From contig NZ_NKHF01000042.1 in assembly GCF_002744175.1 (NCBI RefSeq), forward strand, positions 24,058 to 88,057: a stretch of DNA of 64,000 bases, written 5' to 3'. Position 1 is the stretch's first letter; the number at the start of each line of letters is the position of its first letter. This document shows, in pieces, positions 25,481 to 34,547 of this stretch. The notes beneath the pieces were generated by a model that saw only the letters and a program-made list of their open reading frames with translations, was not told the DNA's origin and made no database searches. The position numbers and the translations under genes were made by a program. The DNA is from Pseudoalteromonas piscicida. Its GTDB lineage: Bacteria > Pseudomonadota > Gammaproteobacteria > Enterobacterales > Alteromonadaceae.

Positions 25481-26509
25481 GTGCAATTACGCAAGCCTAA
25501 AAAACTAAACCGAGGTGATACCCTTGCGGTTGTATCACCTAGCTGGGGTGGCCCAGGTACATTTCCCCTTATCTTTGAGCAAGGGTTAGCAAACCTACGT
25601 GTGCTTGGTTTTAATATTGTTGAAATGCCATCGACTCGAACCGCTCCAGACGTGCTCTTTTCTCAGCCACAATTACGTGCAAAGGATATTAATGATGCCT
25701 TTGCCGATCCAAATATTGCTGGGATTATTTCTTCTATTGGTGGTTCAGACTCCGCGCGGATCCTGCCTTATTTAGATAAATCCGTTATCTTGAATAACCC
25801 CAAGTTTATGATGGGCTATTCTGATTTTTCCACGCTTACCACATTATTAAACCAATGGGGAATGGTCACCTTTAACGGCCCATCGGTCATGGCTGGTTTC
25901 TCCCAATATCATAATACTAGTGCTGAGTACCAAGCCTATTTAGCGCAGGCGCTGCTAGGTGAAGTCCATTATCCAATATTCAAAGCCTATTCTCATGGGT
26001 ATCCAGAGTGGGCGATACCAGAAAACGTCGGTAAGTTGCATCCCATAATTGCAACCAATGGTCCAAAAGTACTGCAAGGTAGGGGGCAAGTGGAGGGACG
26101 GCTATTTGGTGGCTGTTTTGAAGTGATGGAGATGCTAAAAGGCACACAATATTGGCCATCGCCATCCTTTTGGCAGGATAAACTGCTGTTTCTAGAAACC
26201 TCTGAGGACAAACCCAGTCAAGACTATGTTCGTTTTTGGTTACGTAACTATGGGGTAATGGGTGTGTTTGAGAAAATCTCCGGTTTAATGATTGGCCGCG
26301 CACGGGATTACAGTGAAAGTGAAATGACAGCGCTTGATGAGGTGATTTTATCTGTTGTACGTGATGAGTTTGGCTGTGAGAGTTTACCCGTAATAACTCG
26401 GCTGGACTTTGGTCATACCGATCCGCAGTGGATTTTACCGTTAGGAATACAGCACCGCTTGGATCTTGATAGCTTCAGTCTAGATGCGATAGAGCCGGTA
26501 TTTGATTAG
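25481..26509 (+). CDS. Peptidase S66 (LD-carboxypeptidase / MccF-like)
   Basis: 342 residues of the S66 family. The nucleophile Ser is in IGGSDSARILPYL, a Glu in FLETSEDKPSQDYV, and the His in LDFGHTDPQWILPLG, which make the family's Ser-Glu-His triad. Known members cut LD-bonds in peptidoglycan peptides or inactivate microcin C-type compounds (MccF); the sequence resembles the MccF side in length. It starts with GTG. It lies 71 nt after hcnC on the same strand, so it may be in the hcn transcript, but no functional link is known. Confidence 0.85.
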   Translation: MQLRKPKKLNRGDTLAVVSPSWGGPGTFPLIFEQGLANLRVLGFNIVEMPSTRTAPDVLFSQPQLRAKDINDAFADPNIAGIISSIGGSDSARILPYLDKSVILNNPKFMMGYSDFSTLTTLLNQWGMVTFNGPSVMAGFSQYHNTSAEYQAYLAQALLGEVHYPIFKAYSHGYPEWAIPENVGKLHPIIATNGPKVLQGRGQVEGRLFGGCFEVMEMLKGTQYWPSPSFWQDKLLFLETSEDKPSQDYVRFWLRNYGVMGVFEKISGLMIGRARDYSESEMTALDEVILSVVRDEFGCESLPVITRLDFGHTDPQWILPLGIQHRLDLDSFSLDAIEPVFD

Positions 26510-26810
26510 TTGTAGCGGCTCATAGTTGATTTTTGCAGATGAGATGAACAGGTTTGAACTTCATCTGATTGGGGGCTACGAGGGGCGTTGGTGATCCCAA
26601 TGGGAAGTTTGGTATTAACGACTGTACGGGGGAAATCCGTGACTATGAATTATTTGCAAATGTTTAGGCCTGCATGTAGTTTCTTTGAAGTTAAAGGATT
26701 TATCGACCGGTAGAAACTGAAATGGACGCTGTCGTGTCATAGGTCTAACCAACCGCTCCAAGGTGACAAGTAACCGGCCAGAGCGGGGCATTATAGCTAG
26801 GGAGGTTTCG
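26510..26810. other. Noncoding stretch before the accessory gene run
   Basis: About 300 nt with no supported gene. It contains GTCTAAC (26739) and a short inverted pair CCGCTC...GAGCGG just upstream of the next gene. No promoter is evident. Confidence 0.4.
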
Positions 26811-27197
26811 ATGTATTTCATTGCTGCGTTTGGAATTTTGATGATGTGTTTGAGCTCAATGATGATCGTGAGTCCAAATTATTGGTCAAATGGAATAATA
26901 GAGTTCAGTAAAAAGCCATATTTCCACTGGTTTGAGGTGATAACTCGCCTAATTGCGGGATGTGGGTTTGTCCTTTTTAGTAAATCGACAATGTACCCTC
27001 GGCTAACTCTAGGAATTGGGTGTTTACTTATTGCTGTTGGAATTGGACTTATTATTACAGGCTCAGTCAGGCACAGAACGTTTGCTATTTGGTCTGCTCG
27101 AAAATTTAAACGTATATTTAGACCAGCTGGCTTCGGCTCTTTTATATTTGGCATCTTCTTGATTTATATATCAACCATAGGTGTAATTGGCGACTAA
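26811..27197 (+). CDS. Four-helix membrane protein, unknown function
   Basis: 128 residues with about four hydrophobic segments (YFIAAFGILMMCLSSMMIV, LIAGCGFVLF, LTLGIGCLLIAVGIGLII, SFIFGIFLIYISTIGVIG). I do not recognise the family. GGGAGG lies 5 nt before the ATG at 26811, which fixes the start. It opens a run of unrelated small genes that differ from the flanking core genes. Confidence 0.65.
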   Translation: MYFIAAFGILMMCLSSMMIVSPNYWSNGIIEFSKKPYFHWFEVITRLIAGCGFVLFSKSTMYPRLTLGIGCLLIAVGIGLIITGSVRHRTFAIWSARKFKRIFRPAGFGSFIFGIFLIYISTIGVIGD

Positions 27198-27268
27198 CAC
27201 AGATAAACCTTCTTCGGTTAAGTAAGCATAACAGTAGAAAGAAGGATAACCATCTTTAACGTTATGCG
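27193..27268. other. attC-like inverted structure (tentative)
   Basis: TAAC...AGAT...CCTTCTT and its partners AAGAAGG...ATCT...GTTA form a spaced imperfect inverted repeat of ~70 bp right after the membrane-protein stop, resembling integron attC sites. No integrase is present. See the finding on cassette-like genes. Confidence 0.25.
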
Positions 27269-27300
27269 AATCATGAGAACAACGAAAGAGATAAAAATTT

Positions 27301-27945
27301 ATGTATAAAGTTGGCGTTGTTATATTTGATGCTTTCACAGATGTAGACTTTTTTCTTATGTATGACTTGCTGGGGCGAACATCCGATAGTTGGACGGTTA
27401 GCATATTGGGAACTAAACCTGAACATAACTCCCACCTAGGTATAAAAGTTAAAACAGACGGACATGTTTCAGAAGTAACAGATCAAGATGTAGTTCTTAT
27501 CACGAGTGGAAAACTTGGTATTCCAGCAGCGATTAAAGATACTGAATTTATGTCACGAATGAACCTTGACCCAAATAATCAGCTAATTGGTTCAATTTGT
27601 GCGGGGTCATTTATTCTTCATGAGCTAGGTCTACTAAAAGGTAAGCCATTAACGACTAATCCTGATGCTAAGGATGTTCTGCAAAGTATGGGGGGAGATG
27701 TGCAGGACCTACCTCTCGTGGTAGAGGGTAACATAGCCACTGCTGGAGGTTGTCTTTCACTAATGTATCTCATTGGTTGGCTGGCAGAGCGGCTGTTCGA
27801 CTCGAATAAGCGAAAAATTATACAAAATCAGTTAATTCCAGCTGGGCAATTAGAACTTTTTGAGGAGCTCATTGCTACCACTATTCAATCAGCCGAGTTG
27901 GAAAACTCGCATAAAAAGTGTTTAAGGCAGATCCCCAATGCTTAG
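27301..27945 (+). CDS. DJ-1/PfpI family protein
   Basis: 214 residues. The family's nucleophile elbow is seen with Cys100 in GSICAGSFIL, and the fold starts with YKVGVVIFDAFTDVDFFL. A later GNIATAGGCLSLMYLIGWL matches the GATxF-like C-terminal core. Members include glyoxalase III, isonitrile hydratase and AraC-linked sensors; this one resembles isonitrile-hydratase-like DJ-1 proteins, but the reaction is not certain. GAAAG precedes the ATG weakly. It is a stand-alone cassette-like gene. Confidence 0.82.
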   Translation: MYKVGVVIFDAFTDVDFFLMYDLLGRTSDSWTVSILGTKPEHNSHLGIKVKTDGHVSEVTDQDVVLITSGKLGIPAAIKDTEFMSRMNLDPNNQLIGSICAGSFILHELGLLKGKPLTTNPDAKDVLQSMGGDVQDLPLVVEGNIATAGGCLSLMYLIGWLAERLFDSNKRKIIQNQLIPAGQLELFEELIATTIQSAELENSHKKCLRQIPNA

Positions 27946-28041
27946 CATTTTTAACGCTCTCGTTGGGATTTGTGTTTAAGGTGGTAATCTATAGTTTCGT
28001 GGTGACGTTACTCACTACTTAATAGGATGTTATGTAGCCAT

Positions 28042-28386
28042 ATGAAATCAAGCTTTGTATTCTTAATTTCTTGTTTTATCAGTTTTAATTGCTTTTCAAA
28101 TGAAAGTGTAGAATTCACTATAAATGCCAATAAAAGTGGTAATGAGTTTCTTATTACTGCAAAAGGTAAAACTGATAATGCTAGTGAGTTACTTGACAGC
28201 TGGTTAAAAAAAGCCAAGGAACTTTGCGGTGCAAGAGAGGTTGAAGTTGAACCGAACGATGGTAAACCTATCGTCAGTAATACTGGTTGCGGAGACGCGA
28301 TAAAAATTGAAAATGGCATCCAAAAATGTGAGCTTATTAAGGCAGCTGTTTTCGGTAAGGTGCTGTGCGTTGCTGTTAGAAGATAG
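28042..28386 (+). CDS. Small secreted protein, unknown
   Basis: 114 residues. The first 19 are a signal peptide (MKSSFVFLISCFISFNCFS). The mature part has four Cys (CGAREVE, NTGCGDAI, IQKCELI, GKVLCVA), which could form disulfides in the periplasm. I do not recognise the family. The start at 28042 is preferred over ATG at 28027 because the signal peptide begins there; AGGA is rather far upstream. Confidence 0.6.
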   Translation: MKSSFVFLISCFISFNCFSNESVEFTINANKSGNEFLITAKGKTDNASELLDSWLKKAKELCGAREVEVEPNDGKPIVSNTGCGDAIKIENGIQKCELIKAAVFGKVLCVAVRR

Positions 28387-28445
28387 CTTTTAGTCTGCTA
28401 TTTTGTGTCGTTTACGGCAAGGCGTTATGCCTAAGGAGGAATATT

Positions 28446-28927
28446 ATGGATAGATACATTGTTACTAAATCTGAAATTGAAGCCTTTTCAGGTATCTCTA
28501 AAACTCACTTTTTGAACTCTAAAGCAAAGCGGGTTAACAAGTCATTGGGTGATTTAACAGGGCTTACTGGTTTCGGGTTTCATATCATAGAAATTCAACC
28601 AAACTTTGAATCCACAGAGACTCACATGCATTACCATGAGGACGAGTGTATTTATATTTTAGACGGACAGGCTGAGGCTCATATTGGCAATGATGTCTTT
28701 CTTGTTTCTGCGGGTGATTTCATAGGTTATAGAGCTGGGGGGAAATCTCACAAGCTTGTGAATAGCGGTGAAACTACCTTACGGTGCATTGTTGTTGGCC
28801 ACGTTTAGACCATGATGTTGCAGATTATACGAACTTAGAAAAACGCATATACAGACAAAAAGGAATGCCTTGGAACCTGGTAGATATAACTAATATTGAT
28901 GAGCCGCAAGGTGGAAAAAAGGTATAA
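28446..28927 (+). pseudogene. Cupin-domain protein, frameshifted near the C-terminus
   Basis: The first frame (28446-28808, 120 residues) encodes a cupin with HMHYHEDECIYILDGQAEAHIG, the metal-binding motif. It stops at GHV-stop, but the other frame continues without a break from 28802 as RLDHDVADYTNLEKRIYR...PWNLVDITNIDEPQ to a stop at 28925-28927. That continuation fits the usual C-terminus of ~160-residue cupins. Inserting one C after 28802 restores a full ORF. AAGGAGG lies ~7 nt before the ATG. The shorter product might still fold, since the cupin barrel is nearly complete. Confidence 0.75.
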
Positions 28928-29120
28928 TAAAGCATGTAACGGTGATTTCTTAGGCTTGTCGGTTCAAAGTATGGCAAGCGTGCGTCACACCTGAAAGCGG
29001 CGTTGAATATCCGCAATTAACACATTTGCGACGGTTAGACTTTACTCAGTTCTCTCAACCAAATCTAACAGCACAAGCGACGACTTATTCTGATTGCGTG
29101 CTTGTTTAGATTAACAGAAA

Positions 29121-29147
29121 AAACCAGCGTATTGACGCTGGTTTTTT
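29121..29147. terminator. Bidirectional terminator after srmB
   Basis: AAACCAGCGT pairs with ACGCTGGTTT across ATTG, with T-runs on both strands. On the minus strand it ends srmB immediately after its stop codon. Confidence 0.88.
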
Positions 29148-29150
29148 TGG

Positions 29151-30377
29151 TTACTTTTTCTTTTTGGCTTTTGCTGCTTTCTTTTTCGCTTTGATTTTAG
29201 CCGGGTCCTTTTTCTTTTTCGGAGCTTTGGCTTCTTTGTGTTTAGGCTCTAGGCCTTTAATAACACGGCGTTTGAGCTTTTGGTCTGTATAGCGTTCCAC
29301 TTTGCCGAGCACTTCTGCATCGTGCGCTTCAACCAAAGAAACTGCGGTACCTTTTTTACCAGCACGACCTGTACGACCAATACGGTGTACATAAATATCC
29401 GCGGTACGTGGCATATCAAAGTTAATTACATGGCTTATATCCGCAACATCAATCCCTCGGGCCGCAACGTCTGTTGCCACAAGAATCTTTGTTTTACCAC
29501 TGTGGAAGCTTGCCATGGCTGCCATGCGCTTGTCTTGCGGCATTTCACCGCGAAGCCATGTCGTTTTAATACCTTTAGCAAATAACTCACCCACCAAGGT
29601 TTCAAGCCTCTCACGGGTTTTAACAAACACAACTGCCTTAGTCACTTCTTCATCATCCAGCAATTGCGCTAATAAGTTAACTTTGTGCTCATAGCTATCT
29701 GCTAGGTGAACCCATTGGTGAATTTTCCCCTTTTCTTTGCGAGAAGGAGTGGCTTCAAGGAGAGCGGGGTCTTGCAAAATACGCTCTGCAAACTTCTCAA
29801 CACTTTCACCTTCCAATGTAGCAGAAAATAAAAAACACTGACGGCGGTTTACGGCCTCTGAGCAAATGCGCAGCATTTCTTTTCTAAAACCCATGTCGAG
29901 CATACGGTCGGCTTCATCTAAAATCAGCAGCTCTACGTTTTCAGCATGGAAGTTTTCAGTTTCAAGATATTCCATCAAACGACCAGGCGTTGCGATAAGA
30001 ATGTCGTTATTCTTTTCGAAGATTTCTTTGTGGGTGCCGTAGTTAATACCGCCAGTCACCACGCCAATTCTAAGGTTAACTCCCGCGGCAAGCAGCTCGC
30101 ACTGCTCGTGTATTTGGTAAGCAAGCTCACGGGTTGGGGTCATGATAAGCACACGGGCAAAGCCTGGCTCACGACGGGGAAAATCTAGCAAATACTGAAT
30201 CGCAGGGATCAAGAATGCAGCGGTTTTACCCGTACCGGTTGGTGCGCTGGCGAGAATATCTCGGCCAATCAACGCTTCAGGAATAGCCATCTGTTGAATG
30301 CTAGTGGGCGTTTCAAAGCCCATTTTCTTAATCGCACTAATCAGCTTGCCGTCTAAATCAAATTCAGTAAATTGCAT
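29151..30377 (-). CDS. srmB: ATP-dependent RNA helicase SrmB
   Basis: 408 residues, a DEAD-box helicase. Motif I is APTGTGKT, motif II DEAD, motif III SAT, and motif VI HRIGRTGR. RecA-like domain 1 covers ~20-210 and domain 2 ~220-360. The tail is Lys-rich (KKKKDPAKIKAKKK) and should bind rRNA. SrmB helps assemble the 50S ribosomal subunit. The divergent neighbour trmN6 has the same place in E. coli (srmB | yfiC), which supports the assignment over other DEAD-box members. Confidence 0.93.
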   Translation of the reverse strand: MQFTEFDLDGKLISAIKKMGFETPTSIQQMAIPEALIGRDILASAPTGTGKTAAFLIPAIQYLLDFPRREPGFARVLIMTPTRELAYQIHEQCELLAAGVNLRIGVVTGGINYGTHKEIFEKNNDILIATPGRLMEYLETENFHAENVELLILDEADRMLDMGFRKEMLRICSEAVNRRQCFLFSATLEGESVEKFAERILQDPALLEATPSRKEKGKIHQWVHLADSYEHKVNLLAQLLDDEEVTKAVVFVKTRERLETLVGELFAKGIKTTWLRGEMPQDKRMAAMASFHSGKTKILVATDVAARGIDVADISHVINFDMPRTADIYVHRIGRTGRAGKKGTAVSLVEAHDAEVLGKVERYTDQKLKRRVIKGLEPKHKEAKAPKKKKDPAKIKAKKKAAKAKKKK

Positions 30378-30444
30378 ATTGCATCACAAATAAAGGACAA
30401 TAGCGGAATTATACGTTGCTATTGCATTTTCTCAAAGGTATAGG

Positions 30445-31146
30445 ATGTCTCAGTTTGCATTTAAACAGTTTTCGGTGACTCAACATCATGCGGCAATGAA
30501 GGTTTCGACCGATGGAATTTTACTTGGTGCTTGGGCGCCGCTCTCACAAGCTCGCACTGTTATAGATGTTGGCTCGGGTACAGGCTTGATAGCGTTGATG
30601 TGTAAGCAACGTAATCCAAACTGCCTAGTGCATGCTGTAGAACTCGACGACAGTGCGCTTCTTGATGCAAAGCACAATATTGCACATAGTCCATGGCCTG
30701 ACATTAAGTTACATCACATGGCTATCCAAGACTTTGAAACTACTGAACCGTTTGACTTAATGGTGTCAAATCCTCCCTATTTTAATGCCAGTCTAAAAGG
30801 GCAAAATATGGCAAGAAATCGTGCTAGGCATACCGACAGCTTAAGTTTTGGCGAATTACTGGATGCGTTTGCAAAGCTGACCACAGACCGCGGCCAACTT
30901 GCGGTAATTTTACCCGTTGAAGAGAGCCGTTTATTTTGCCAATTGGCGAGTACGCGTGGTTTGTCACAGGTGGCGAGTTGCGCTATCAAAACGACGCCAA
31001 AAAAGGCGGTGTCTCGGCGACTTATATTAATAGGCAAATGTCCGCCAGCTAAAAGTGTAGAGCAAGAGTTGGTGATCTATGATTTGCACAACCAATATAC
31101 CGATGATTTTGTTTCTTTGTGCCAAGCATTTTACCTAAAAATGTAA
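30445..31146 (+). CDS. trmN6: tRNA1(Val) adenine-37 N6-methyltransferase
   Basis: 233 residues. The SAM-binding motif is VIDVGSGTGLIALMC, and the catalytic NPPY is in LMVSNPPYFNASLKG, typical of N6-adenine methyltransferases. It methylates A37 of tRNA1(Val), next to the anticodon. Divergent from srmB with a 67-nt gap, as in enterobacteria. The first ATG is supported by ATAGG just upstream. Confidence 0.92.
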   Translation: MSQFAFKQFSVTQHHAAMKVSTDGILLGAWAPLSQARTVIDVGSGTGLIALMCKQRNPNCLVHAVELDDSALLDAKHNIAHSPWPDIKLHHMAIQDFETTEPFDLMVSNPPYFNASLKGQNMARNRARHTDSLSFGELLDAFAKLTTDRGQLAVILPVEESRLFCQLASTRGLSQVASCAIKTTPKKAVSRRLILIGKCPPAKSVEQELVIYDLHNQYTDDFVSLCQAFYLKM

Positions 31147-31274
31147 GCCAATTTTTTGCTTATCTTTTAATTTATCTTCTACACTCTGATTGAGAAATAG
31201 CATACATAAGATCTGAGAAAACATAGACTGATTACTATTAAACCCCAAGTTCTATCGCGCTGGTGTGGATATTA

Positions 31275-32873
31275 ATGAAAAAGGCAGAGATCCCAAATAA
31301 CGAGGAAGGTCGTCTCAGGGCATTGAGAGAGTATAAAGTATTAGATACAACTGCAGAGGCAAATCTTGATGAAATAACGCAGTTGGTGTCTGAGATCTGT
31401 GAAACCCCAATCGCTCTGATAAGTTTGATTGACTCAAACCGCCAATGGTTTAAATCTAAGGTGGGATTAGATGTGGATGAAACGCACAGAGATATTTCAT
31501 TTTGCTCCCATGCAATTTTGCAAGAAGATATCTTTGAAGTGCAGGATGCGTTGGAAGACGAGCGTTTTTTTGATAACCCATTGGTGACCGGTGGTCCTAA
31601 GATCCGACACTATGCTGGTGCCCCCCTTATCAGCTCTGGTGGATATAAAGTAGGCACCATTTGTGCCATCAGTGACAAACCTAAAAAGCTCACAGACCTA
31701 CAAAGAAAAACCTTGGTGACGCTTGGGAGACAAGTGATCCGTCAGCTTGAGCTTAGAAGAGAGGTCAATGTACTAAAACTGCTCAATGACTCTAAAGACA
31801 GTTTTCTCTCTGATATCAGCCATGAGCTACACACCCAGTTAAATGCAGTAATTGGTTTTAATGATGTGGTGCTTAACTCGAAAGAGGCTGCCGGGTTTTC
31901 TGATGCGACGGTAAGCTACTTACAAAATATTGAAGCGGGAGGCAGCAAGTTACTTTCCGTAATTGATTCCGTTTTAGAGCTGGAATTAATTGAAGGAGAC
32001 AAAGTACAGTTCGAACCAACGCCTTGTTCTTTACCTGAGATACTCAAACAATCGACTGCCAAATTCGCCACAGACGCAAAACAGCGCAATATAAAGATAT
32101 CTTCTTCTATTACGGGGGCACATCAAGGCCAAGTGTTACATCTAGACAAAAATAAGCTGGCTAGAGTGCTTGATACTTTATTAGATATTGCACTAAAGAG
32201 CAGTGAATCTGGTCAAGAAGTTATGCTGCGCGCGTTTGTGATCGGCAGTGAGGTTCAATTTATTATTAAAGACAGTGGCCGGGGACTTTCAGCAACAGAG
32301 CAAACGAATTTGTTTGACCGTTTTAGTATGTTTGAGGAGCGCAGTAACTTCGGTGCGGGTTTAAGTTTGTGTGTGACTAAGTCATTGATAGAAATAATGA
32401 ATGGACGGATCAGTGTTTCGAGTCAAGAGGGGGAAGGAACTGAAGTTGTGTTTATTATTCCATGTGTAATTGATGGCGAGTCAAAAGTTACTCCTCCACC
32501 TAAAACTGAGCACATTGCGATTTTCTATCATCACATTGGCGTCATTGAAGATAACCCGCTTAATCAGTTATTGATCACAGCAATACTTGATAAGCTTAAT
32601 TGTAGCTACGATGTTTTTGAGTCGGCAGAAGATTACTTTGAGGCGGCAAAAGAAACGCATTTTGATATGATTTTTATGGATGTTAATTTGCCGGGGATGA
32701 ATGGCACAGAAGCGGCGCAGTTGATTAAACAAGAAAACGCAAGGTTGCCTATACTTGCGATCACAGCTGATATCTTTTTGACCCAAGCACAGAATGAGGT
32801 GTTTGATAATGTGATCCATAAACCCTACAAACTGTCTCAAATTGAGACCGCATTGAGTCAATTTTACAGTTAA
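31275..32873 (+). CDS. GAF hybrid histidine kinase with receiver domain
   Basis: About 532 residues, cytosolic, no transmembrane segment. A GAF domain (~20-165; ISFCSHAILQ, IRHYAGAPLIS) is followed by HisKA (~175-245), HATPase (~290-390) and a receiver domain (~415-530; MIFMDVNLPGMNGTEAAQ with the phosphoacceptor Asp). The H-box reads SHELHTQLN instead of the usual SHELRTPLN. In the N-box the usual Asn is Asp (LLDIALKSS), while the G1 box DSGRGLS and GAGLSL are intact. Kinase activity may therefore be reduced. ATG at 31275 is chosen; an in-frame GTG lies 12 nt earlier. No partner regulator is adjacent. Confidence 0.85.
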   Translation: MKKAEIPNNEEGRLRALREYKVLDTTAEANLDEITQLVSEICETPIALISLIDSNRQWFKSKVGLDVDETHRDISFCSHAILQEDIFEVQDALEDERFFDNPLVTGGPKIRHYAGAPLISSGGYKVGTICAISDKPKKLTDLQRKTLVTLGRQVIRQLELRREVNVLKLLNDSKDSFLSDISHELHTQLNAVIGFNDVVLNSKEAAGFSDATVSYLQNIEAGGSKLLSVIDSVLELELIEGDKVQFEPTPCSLPEILKQSTAKFATDAKQRNIKISSSITGAHQGQVLHLDKNKLARVLDTLLDIALKSSESGQEVMLRAFVIGSEVQFIIKDSGRGLSATEQTNLFDRFSMFEERSNFGAGLSLCVTKSLIEIMNGRISVSSQEGEGTEVVFIIPCVIDGESKVTPPPKTEHIAIFYHHIGVIEDNPLNQLLITAILDKLNCSYDVFESAEDYFEAAKETHFDMIFMDVNLPGMNGTEAAQLIKQENARLPILAITADIFLTQAQNEVFDNVIHKPYKLSQIETALSQFYS

Positions 32874-32919
32874 GATTGCGATGTGAGTTAACACTTGCTG
32901 AGCGTCAACTCACACGCTG

Positions 32920-33444
32920 CTACTGCTCTAATGTTACATATTCCGTCATTATTTGCTCAATCCAAGTGGCAATACGCTCGTCGCTTTTGTCGTATTGGCT
33001 GTCTTCGTCCAATGCCAGACCCACAAAATGAGACTGGTCGTCAGTGAGTGCCTTTGATGCTTCAAACTCATAGTCATCAGAGTTTGGCCAGTAGCCAATG
33101 AAGGTGACATCTTGTGGCGCAACTTTCTCGTGTAGCATGCCTAATGCATCTTGAAACCACTCACCATATCCCTGTTGGTCACCCATACCAAACAGCGCGA
33201 TCACTTTACCGTTTAAGTTAATCGCTTCAATGTCGTCCCAGTGAGATTCCCAATCCTCTTGTAGTTCGCCAAAATCCCAAGTCGAGATACCAAAAATTAG
33301 GAAGTCAAACTGCTCTGCTTTTTTTAACGGCTCGTCCTTAATATTGAATAAAGTTACGGTATCTTTGCCGATAATTTCTTGAATCTTTTCTGCGGCCATT
33401 TCTGTGTAGCAGGTAGTCGAGCCGTAAAATAACCCAATTTGCAT
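32920..33444 (-). CDS. fldB: Flavodoxin FldB
   Basis: 174 residues with the flavodoxin fold. The FMN phosphate loop is [13 protein letters not shown] at the N-terminus, followed by [15 protein letters not shown] and [15 protein letters not shown] around the flavin. It transfers single electrons, and FldB is usually induced by superoxide stress in E. coli. The start at 33444 gives the usual length; an upstream extension of 14 codons is unlikely. It is divergent from xerD as in E. coli (fldB | xerD-dsbC-recJ-prfB-lysS). Confidence 0.9.
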   Translation of the reverse strand: MQIGLFYGSTTCYTEMAAEKIQEIIGKDTVTLFNIKDEPLKKAEQFDFLIFGISTWDFGELQEDWESHWDDIEAINLNGKVIALFGMGDQQGYGEWFQDALGMLHEKVAPQDVTFIGYWPNSDDYEFEASKALTDDQSHFVGLALDEDSQYDKSDERIATWIEQIMTEYVTLEQ

Positions 33445-33524
33445 TGTATTTATCACTTTCAATTTGACTGGTATTATAGGGGGCAAGTCTACATCATGAC
33501 GTTAATAATTAATACAGGTAGCCT

Positions 33525-34448
33525 GTGAGCGAATACCAACCAGCCACACATAACATGTCTGATGCGCAGTTAATCGAGTTTTTCTTAGATGCGCTCTTTT
33601 TAGAGCAAGGACTGAGCGAAAATACGATAGCGGCCTATCGCAGCGATTTAGAAAAGTTTCTCCTATTTGTGTCAGAAGCAACTTCCCACGACTCGCTATT
33701 GGCAATTACTAATCAAGATGTTGAAGCTTATCTGGCCCATCGAGTCGACAAAGGGCTAAAAGCGAAAAGTAATGCCAGGGCCATCAGTGCGCTAAAAAGA
33801 TTTTACTTGTATTGGGTTCGAGAAAAACACATTACACAGTCTCCACTCGATACTATTGCGCAACCTAAAACAGCGCCATCGTTACCTAAGACCTTATCGG
33901 AACAAGAGGTCGAAGCATTATTAAATGCCCCCGATTGTGAAGATCCAATGGGGCTGAGAGACAAAGCGATGTTGGAGTTGTTGTATGCGACGGGCTTGCG
34001 GGTGACTGAGCTGGTGGGGTTGAGAATGGAACAGGTCAACTTGCGCCAAGCGGTGGTCCTTGTTCGTGGTAAGGGGGGGAAGGAACGATTAGTACCGATG
34101 GGCGAAGAAGCATTGCATTGGATTGAACAGTTTCTTAAAAAAGGGCGTGGGCTGATGATTAAGCATGCGACCGACTTCGTCTTTCCTTCTAAGCGCGGGA
34201 TCGGCATGACACGACAAACTTTTTGGCATCGCATAAAACACTATGCTATTTTGGCAGACGTTAAGTCGCCGTTATCGCCACATACGTTACGTCATGCTTT
34301 TGCAACACATTTACTGAATCATGGCGCTGATCTTCGAGTTGTACAGATGATGCTTGGCCATAGCGATTTGTCGACGACTCAAATTTATACGCATGTTGCC
34401 AGCGAGCGTCTTAAGACCTTGCATCAGCAGCATCATCCAAGAGCTTAA
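33525..34448 (+). CDS. xerD: Tyrosine recombinase XerD
   Basis: 307 residues. The N-terminal SAM-like core-binding domain covers ~1-110, and the catalytic domain ~120-307. The catalytic residues are Arg in ATGLRVTELVGL, His-x-x-Arg in SPHTLRHAFATHL, His in MLGHSD and Tyr in TTQIYTHV. With XerC it resolves chromosome dimers at dif. The GTG start gives ten more residues than E. coli; ATG at 33555 would match the usual length. It heads the conserved dsbC-recJ-prfB-lysS string. Confidence 0.95.
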   Translation: MSEYQPATHNMSDAQLIEFFLDALFLEQGLSENTIAAYRSDLEKFLLFVSEATSHDSLLAITNQDVEAYLAHRVDKGLKAKSNARAISALKRFYLYWVREKHITQSPLDTIAQPKTAPSLPKTLSEQEVEALLNAPDCEDPMGLRDKAMLELLYATGLRVTELVGLRMEQVNLRQAVVLVRGKGGKERLVPMGEEALHWIEQFLKKGRGLMIKHATDFVFPSKRGIGMTRQTFWHRIKHYAILADVKSPLSPHTLRHAFATHLLNHGADLRVVQMMLGHSDLSTTQIYTHVASERLKTLHQQHHPRA

Positions 34449-34547
34449 TTTTTGTTACTTGGGAATTTTTTATTGTTACTCCGGTCTTAGTGAGTAGCAG
34501 AAGGGAGCCTAAGCGTTTCCTCGAATAACAGGTTTAGAGAGAACAGA

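Noticed and set aside
28825..29016. Minus-strand ORF after the cupin gene
   Set aside because: The plus strand there encodes the missing cupin tail, which is far better supported.
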